Below are positions 57,543-64,000 of a stretch of DNA of 64,000 bases, piece after piece. Under the pieces are notes generated by a model. The model made no database searches and was not told the origin of the DNA. It worked only from the letters and a program-made list of their open reading frames with translations. Within the stretch, counting starts at the first letter, position 1. Each line of letters begins with the position of its first letter. Origin of the DNA: Patellaria atrata CBS 101060 (taxonomy: Eukaryota > Ascomycota > Dothideomycetes > Patellariales > Patellariaceae). The translations under genes and the position numbers were made by a program. The stretch covers positions 882,666-946,665 of the forward strand of contig MU006098.1 in NCBI GenBank assembly GCA_010093705.1, given 5' to 3'.

Positions 57543-60500
57543 TTATTTTTCCATGGACCTTGCTTCTTGTTGTTCAACGCTCGCATCGCTCTCTTTCGAA
57601 CTGCTGGTTAATGTCTGCGCTCGATTATCGCTTTTCCACCTTCGCTTCCAGAATTGCCGAAATCTACTCGATCGGCTTTTTGCATCCGGTATGTCATCAC
57701 TAGTAGCATTTCCCACAACTGCAGTCACATAATCTGTTCTCTCGCCAGTTTTAGCTTGTCTTTTCTCTTTACGCCATCCCGACATGCGCTTGTCCAAAGG
57801 CAGAACCTTTCCTGGCGGTAAGCGGTCTGATGTGGTATCTGAATGTAGAGCCCAACCACGGCCTTCATTACGAGCAGTATGAGGCCGGAGATCTGTTCCG
57901 GCTAGTGAATCTACATGGTGTGCGCCAGTTGTTCCATTCATGTACTGGTTGGATAATTCGACATCTGACTTGCTCTTATCTAAACTGGGCGACGAATAAG
58001 TCCCATCAAAAGTCTCAATGGGGCGGGACTTCGTACTACGTTCCGGTGAATGAGTACCACTCACTGGATGATTTTTCTCCTTTTTCTTCTTGTCTGAAGG
58101 TCCCGAATTTCGAGTAACCAGAATCGCCGTTATCGATGCGTCTGCACTGCCGCGACGGGACTGGTTGTTGCCATCGACACTGCCGCGTTTCGCAGCTGCT
58201 GAAGAACGACGCGAGGTCATGTCAGTCGACGTCGGTTGACCAAGGGATGACCGTCGTGATGAAGATGCGGCTGGGTGGAACTGTGCGGGCGATCCCAGAG
58301 AAGATCTGCGAGAAGATTGCTCTGAGCCAGCGACCTGGGAGAGTGGGTGGATGGGTACTTCGATTACAGGCATGGGGTCCGAATGTGACTTCCCAGCATC
58401 TCGCTTGGTCAAGTCGGGCTGACTAGACATTGGAGAAGGTTGTCCGTCGTGGTGAAAGTCAGTACCAAGGAAATGCCCTAGCATTTTTGACTTCCTTTCT
58501 TTCTCCGTGTCAATCTTACTCTCCCAGATATTCTTGTTCCTTATAATTTCCTCTATGCTAAAATGCATCGCCGGTAGTATTTGCGTTATCGCTTCGAAAA
58601 GTGGGCGCGCGAAGATGTTCATGAAACCAATCTGTGATTCACCCATCTTAATGATGTTATCACGAATGGGTGGACCACCGAAGAGACAGGATTTCATGTT
58701 GAGCGCTTCCTCCATTGCACCCTGGTTCGAGAACTCATCTGTGAGTATGGAAGCCCATTGCGCAGCAGTATCGAATTTGCGAGCCTGTAGATAATTAGTG
58801 ATGTTCACCCACGTGGGATCGTCTGACTTACCACATTGCAAATATCGGCGCATTTGATGAGAAGACCACAGGTAAGGTCTTTGTATTCTTCTAGCTGCTT
58901 TAAGTTAAAACCATCCAAAACATTACCATTATGCGCAAGTTTTGACTGCAGATTGCCTAGGTCCGTCATATACTTGAAGTGTAGGCCCATATCCGTGGCA
59001 AGAATAGAGTTAATCATGAGTTTCCTCATATCAGCGTCAGCGAAGACACTGGGCCAATACCTCCTCAGTATTTGAGAATATGCGGCGCAATGGAAGGATT
59101 CTAGCACGGATCGGTCGTTATAAAGTTGAGCTAATGGTGAGTTGAGAGCGACCAAGAAGGCATTGTTGACTCCTGGATGGCCAACATCATGACCGATAGC
59201 GGATATGAGTAATGTTAGAGCTTCGAAGGGTTTTAGTAGAGTTGCAATAGCAGACGAAGAACGTTTTACGGGTGAGCTGCCGTCCGGATAGGGCGGTAAG
59301 CTCCCAATCGACACTAGAAAGAAGAATAGCGCTTGTAAGACATCAGTGACGTGACGAAAGTTGTGATACAGGACGAATTCGTTGTATGCCATGCGGCTAG
59401 ACATGAGAAAAATTATAAGGTCGCCTGCAGTTTCACGTTAGTTAAGGAAGATGCCGTGGAAAGATAGGCGGTCTTACCTTCACCCAACCTCCATTTCTCG
59501 AGCTCTGGCATTCGAAGAGCATGTTGAAGCATGAGAAGCGCGCCATACAGCAATTCATCGTCTGTGTAATCATGGGCCGAGAATTCCCACGTTCCCACTG
59601 CGCGGGCAACAGCTGCTTTCCGTTCAGGGGTAACCTCAATGTCGCTTTTAACTAATCAGTAATAAAATCATAAAGCGCATTCAGCTGGAACCTACTTTGG
59701 ATCCAGTGACTCTCCAACAGTTTCTGGGTTGCATATTCCCGTCATCAAATTCGAGACCATCGCTTCTCTCAGATACGCATACGGCTTACTGTCATCGACA
59801 CCAACCCATGACAGCTTTCTCTTGCGTTTCGTAGCGAGGAAGCTTGAATCTTCTCGTGAGGCCTCCTTCCAGACTCTATACGCGTGCACGGCCAGCCCTT
59901 GGACATGGTCTTTGGACAACGGGCTAGTCAACACATCTACGGCTCCAGCATCTAAATAGCGCACGATTCTAACAGTATCACCTGAAGCTTGAGATCCATA
60001 AAGGCCAGGTGAAGGTGAAGTAGGTATTGCCCAACCTCGGTCGAAACCGCTAAGGATAACGATTGGAACGACCAGTTTAGATAAATTCCGTTGCTGAATT
60101 TCGGACGAAACATGAAGGAGAAGATGTAAGCCGTAGAGGTCGTCAAGCTCACCTGAATCGGTCAAGGTTGGTTTTCTGGAGGATACAGGGGAATGGGTTC
60201 GGGGCTCTCTGGATAGGCGCTTTAAACGTTGTTCTTCGTCATATGGTACATCGATAAGCACGATGGTCGGGGTGAGATCGCTCGCGGTATCATGTAGTTG
60301 AGTGATTTTTGATAGACATGATGAGCCCGATCCGAAAACGTGCACTAAACAATGAGTTAAATATGACTAGCAAAAGACAAAGGAAAAGGAACGGTCATAC
60401 CTTCGTTGAACAACGATAATATCATATCTATATTTGACTGCAACTCCTCGGATTGCGTTTTCCCAGAATTGAAATATCCAGAACCCTCTAGGGTGCTGCT

Positions 60501-60605
60501 CTGGGGTGAGCCGGACACTAAAGTGGAAGCTGAATCTTTCCGGACAAGTGCTTCCTTCGCACGCTTATCGAGATAGATGACATTGCAAGCTCCATGATCC
60601 ATCAT
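57543..60605 (-). CDS. PDE2: Class I 3',5'-cyclic-nucleotide phosphodiesterase (PDE2/PdeH-like)
   Basis: Hydrolyses cAMP and so damps protein kinase A signalling. Five exons (60605-60401, 60344-59696, 59644-59478, 59424-58832, 58784-57543), 951 residues. Starts MMDHGACNVIYLDKRAKEAL. Residues 70-285 look like a receiver-type fold (TIVLIDVPYD; LVVPIVILSGFDRG; RYLDAGAVDVLTSPLSKDHV), possibly degenerate. The catalytic HD domain follows: YHNFRHVTD (360-368; His361 as proton donor), GHDVGHPG (418-425) and KCADICN (531-537) with metal ligands His365, His419, Asp420 and Asp534. The last about 270 residues are Ser-rich and disordered (EQSSRRSSLGSPAQ), a possible phosphorylation area. The frame is open further upstream of 60605, so a longer N-terminus is possible. 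Confidence 0.93.
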
Positions 60606-61239
60606 CTTCTCTCGAAATATACAGAAGATGCCGATATCGGTGCCGCAAAAGACCTCCTCGACGAGGCCAATTTGATTGTTCCCACAGCCAGAGTGTGATA
60701 TCGCATCGGTCGCGCGATCGCGAAGTAAAGGAAGAATTTTCAGAGGTCAAGGTCCGAGGATGAGTAAGGTAGAACTGGAGGGAGTATGAATTGTTGGGGA
60801 GGAAAGCGCAATAGAGTCGAATGTCGAGGGTTGTGGTTCGGAGAGAAAGCGTATGGACCCTCGAGATGCAAGCGTCTGGCACGCAATGGCAACGCGAGTC
60901 GTGCAATTTTGCGAGGAATATATGCGGTCGCAAGCGTCTGCTTGGAGAAAGGAATAATAGGTAGACGAATGTAAAGATCGTTTTGGTGTGGTAACTTAAG
61001 TTTTGGTTGGCGTGGACGAGGTGAGGTTCGAATGGAAGTGTTCGGTGGAGGCTTATGTCACGACGGGAACGGTAACAAGACGGAATGGAAGGTTGCAGCG
61101 AGGCAACGAAGGTTAAAGCGCGAATCCGGAGGAGGTGCAATGGGTGAAAGAGGTATGTTTTGGTGTGGTTTCCTCCACTACTTTGCAAAAGGTTATTATT
61201 GGTGAGGGTAAGGTAGAACAAAGCAGAAGCCGATCTGCT

Positions 61240-61272
61240 GTACTGTATGCACTGTACAGTGCAGAACAGTAC
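61240..61272. repeat. 33-bp imperfect palindrome
   Basis: The centre TGCACTGTACAGTGCA is a perfect 16-bp palindrome; GTACTGT and ACAGTAC form outer matching arms, separated by A on one side and GA on the other. It lies about 630 bases upstream of the phosphodiesterase start codon. Confidence 0.85.
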
Positions 61273-62932
61273 CACAAGCACTGAGGTGTACAGTACCTAC
61301 CTACACTTTGCTGGGGCGCCGCAAAGGCAGCACAAAACTGGTAGGTAGTTCAACGACGTCTCAGATCAAGAGGCAACATCATTCAGATGGTAGAAGGAGA
61401 TGAATCCCCAGTAAAGGTGATTGTTATTATTATCTTCTCAGTCGCCAATGGACATGGGAGGGTGAGAAAGAGGAATGACGAGGAGCGAGCAACGGGGGAG
61501 AGAATGGGAAGCAGCCCAGAGGCGTGAGAGGGTGTGAGAGGCGTGCACGGTTGGGAAGTGGAGGGATTCTTTGCAGAATAATGCAGCTGATGCACGAGAT
61601 CGGGGAAGGAATGGTAAGGGTAAAATAAGTGGTAAGGGTAAGTTACCAGTTAGTTTGGAGACGACTGTAGACTGCGAATAATAATAATGAAATTATTGTC
61701 GTCTTTTCCTCCGAAAGATGTTCTAGCAGATATAGCTATATACACCAAAAGCCAGATATACTTTTTGAAGACATCCGCACACTGTCCAGTATGAAAAAGC
61801 TTTGGAACAAGAACGACAACCTCGTCCATAAGGTACCTTACGCTCCAGCTCTTATACTACAAGTATGTTTTAATAAGATGATTAATAAGGTAATCCCATC
61901 TTCGTTTTCCTCTTCGCTCACATGGGGATGGAGAATATCTACTTGTACGGTACTTTACCCCAGCTTTGACTTTGCTCTGCTCTTTATTCACCTTCATACA
62001 CCATGACGTGTTCTTGTATTTTTATAAAAAAAAAACACACATGAAGTACTTTGGTCAGTTAAGTGCAGGAACGTAAGGTAGCAGATACCATCGGGTAGCC
62101 TTCATATCAGGTTAGTAGTAAGAGCCTCCACTGTGAGGTTGTAAGGTATACTCATCCTTAAAACTACAAGTCCCCGCATTTTTCTTTCAGTGTTTTACTG
62201 TACTGTCAAGGTTGAATTACGCCTTTACGGTAGTTCTTATGGATTATTTCAGTTCGCTTCTAATTACGTGCAACCTGTCCTCTTTCGCTCCGTAAGGTAC
62301 CTTACGCCATTATTCCCACAAAGTTTACCTTATTATTCCTCACATTCCTCATACTGAAGTCAAGGACGGCACCCATTTTAAACGGTGGAAACATGTTCGG
62401 GCTGACATCTGAAACGTCTAGTAGGATCCCGTTGTGCTCTCGGCACCAATCTGCGTATGTGTCTCGAGAAAATTATGAGTAAGGTGTGGTCCCCTCCTCG
62501 CTGATCTCTCCCAGCAAAAGCTTTGGTTTTTGGTTTTTAATATGGGTGACGCCCGCAGCGCAGAAGTAGTGGCTTGACCTGCTCAAGATCAATATAATCG
62601 AAGCTGCACCTCACTCTGTTCGACAATTCCAGACTGCTTTAGTTTCCTCTTGCTGGTGAATCATTCCTGGCTTGTGGCTGGACGAAAAGTCATCTGCCAT
62701 GGAAGAAAAGTCAGATCAGTTTGTGTTATACCGTAAAGCCTTGAAACTACTCCCGTAGTCCCGTATCCCGGCCTGGTTTGAAACCTGGGAAGTCGTACGA
62801 AGATCTTCAACTGTATGACTTACGAGTAAAATAATAATACGGAGCAAGAAAAGACCTGACCTTGGGGGTAGTTCTGTTCTACGGGAAACATTATTACCTT
62901 GGTCGTGTGTGGTAGATACCTGACCTACCCGT

Positions 62933-62973
62933 GGGGAAGAAGGGGAGGGGGGGAGGGGGGGGAGGGGTGGGGG
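62933..62973 (+). repeat. G-rich run, potential G-quadruplex
   Basis: Six or more runs of four to eight G, split by single or few bases (AAGAA, A, A, A, T), fit the pattern for a four-stranded structure on the plus strand. No gene start was found next to it. Confidence 0.7.
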
Positions 62974-64000
62974 TGTAAATCTCACCACAAGGTACAGTAC
63001 CTCGCAGTAGGAGCTTAGATCCAAGGTAGGGCGTCGTCAACATCACAAAGATCTATTCGGCACTTTTCTTAATCTTTGCCTGCACTCCGCAGAGTATCCC
63101 TTGATTTCCTGTTACCTGCTTCTGGTTTGTCTCTTGGGGTAAATTCGGCAACTGGATCGGGGTGTCGATACCGCCAATAGAATTCCATCAGACTGAGGGT
63201 GAAGATGCTGGTGATGCGACAGACGAGCCATGAATCCATCGTTATTGCCATCTCCATACTGCAAGGCCATAACGCTTGTTAAACGTTAAGGAAGTAAAAG
63301 GCGTAGCGAGACGGAGATCGTCTCGTCAATCGCGGCGATCTTAGCCATGAAGCATAACAGAAGAGAGGGATGTACAGCCGATCTCCCTCCGGATACATAG
63401 ACAGGTACGAGAGTTGGCTGTCGTCGTAACTCGTAAGATGTTAATCTTTTACTGCTGATAATCAAGATCGTGCATTGCCTATCCCATTCGCTTCCGACTC
63501 GATCATCGTTCATCGGCTGTCTACGATTAATCAGGTCCGAGTTCCAGACCTCATTCGGCGGCTTTCCGTCTCCTAACATCATATCTCCTCCTGCTCGTCC
63601 AAGAAGGTTTTCGTCGACTACCGGTATGATACTTGCAGAGGACTGGAACAATCGTTACAAAGAACTCATCTGAATTCTACCGCCTGGCAGGGCTGGACCT
63701 CAGAATTGGCCCTAAGGATCTGGAGGTGCCCACTCCGTTTGGCTAGGGATATGTGATGGACTTGGTTTAATTCCCTCTAACGGTAGTGCGTCGTGCTCAT
63801 GTTCTGGATTATCAAATGGTGACGCTCGAAACGGAAGCGGACGGTTCATCTTCGATTCTCAGCTTGGGATGAAATAGAGTTACTGCGACACCAGGTAGCA
63901 AAATGTGGTTACTATAGTTCCACGTCGACGGCGGAAAACTTCAGACTGTGCTGTAGGGAACGACTTGGTGACGTACAACTGATCCAGATTGTGCTGACGC

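Larger units (their letters stand above)
60606..64000. other. Long upstream and intergenic region without a supported gene
   Basis: About 3.4 kb. Left part is the 5' region of the phosphodiesterase gene, with long open but unlike-protein frames. It holds a 33-bp palindrome (61240-61272), many GTAAGGTA/GGTACCTTAC words (61820-62310), a run of A (62027-62036) and a G-rich run (62933-62973). Frames at 63069-63673 show no family likeness. Confidence 0.45.

Noticed and set aside
60565-61281. Minus-strand frame of 238 codons overlapping the phosphodiesterase start
   Set aside because: Different frame from the enzyme, Leu/His/Ser-rich with no domain; begins far upstream and looks like 5' UTR read by chance.
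63286-63651. Minus-strand frame of 121 codons near the right edge
   Set aside because: No recognised family and overlapping frames on the other strand look equally good; could at most be part of a gene beyond the window.
1-64000. CRISPR arrays, bacterial-type operons, rRNA genes, complete retroelements
   Set aside because: No regularly spaced repeats, no ribosomal RNA sequence, and no reverse transcriptase or integrase reading frame was found.

Overview
This window is nuclear DNA of a filamentous ascomycete (Pezizomycotina). Short GT-AG introns of about 45-100 bases interrupt most genes. Fungal-only families are present: an AA9 polysaccharide monooxygenase, a GH64 glucanase, a HET-domain gene, a DUF2985 membrane protein and a DUF5321 mitochondrial protein. 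The set of families and intron style recall Leotiomycetes (the Botrytis/Sclerotinia side), but that placement is an inference and I cannot settle it from the sequence alone. No bacterial operon, rDNA, CRISPR array or complete retroelement was seen.

Layout. 0-11 kb: bZIP regulator (-), long divergent intergenic space, arrestin-like protein (+), a gap with a possible decayed gag piece, the vacuolar SNARE Vam7 (+) and a small conserved unknown (+). 11-16 kb: gene-poor, with a tRNA-like element and possible coding scraps. 16-23 kb: AA9 LPMO (+), an intron-containing tRNA-Gln(CTG), a DUF2985 membrane protein (-) and an amino-acid permease (-). 23-27 kb: a fungal-N-terminal-domain gene (+) that looks frame-broken and carries a 288-bp foldback MITE in one intron. 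27-31.5 kb: monoacylglycerol-lipase-like hydrolase and two conserved unknowns (all +). 32-42 kb: four genes for secreted proteins (apple-domain protein, small Cys-rich protein, GH64 glucanase, IgE-binding/IEB1-like protein) around a DUF5321 mitochondrial protein, all on the minus strand. 42-45.5 kb: broken HET-domain gene and gene-poor DNA. 45-51 kb: D-2-hydroxyacid dehydrogenase (-), O6-methylguanine-DNA methyltransferase (+) and a TPR-like protein (-). 51-61 kb: Hsp90 (-), AT-hook protein (-), class I cyclic-nucleotide phosphodiesterase (-). 61-64 kb: non-coding, rich in short palindromes, with a G-run.

Most genes are independent housekeeping or regulatory units: membrane traffic (Vam7, arrestin-like), cAMP signalling (phosphodiesterase), chaperone (Hsp90), DNA repair (MGMT) and nutrient uptake (permease). 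The secreted set (LPMO, GH64, apple-domain, Cys-rich and IEB1-like proteins) fits a plant- or litter-associated life style. The points most worth a second look are the MITE sitting in an intron of a decaying gene, three GC-AG introns among about 45 inferred introns, the HET gene broken at its conserved Trp, the secreted-protein block, and recurring palindromic words in the intergenic DNA. Exon joints were worked out by eye from splice signals, reading phase and remembered family sequences; they were not tested against transcripts.
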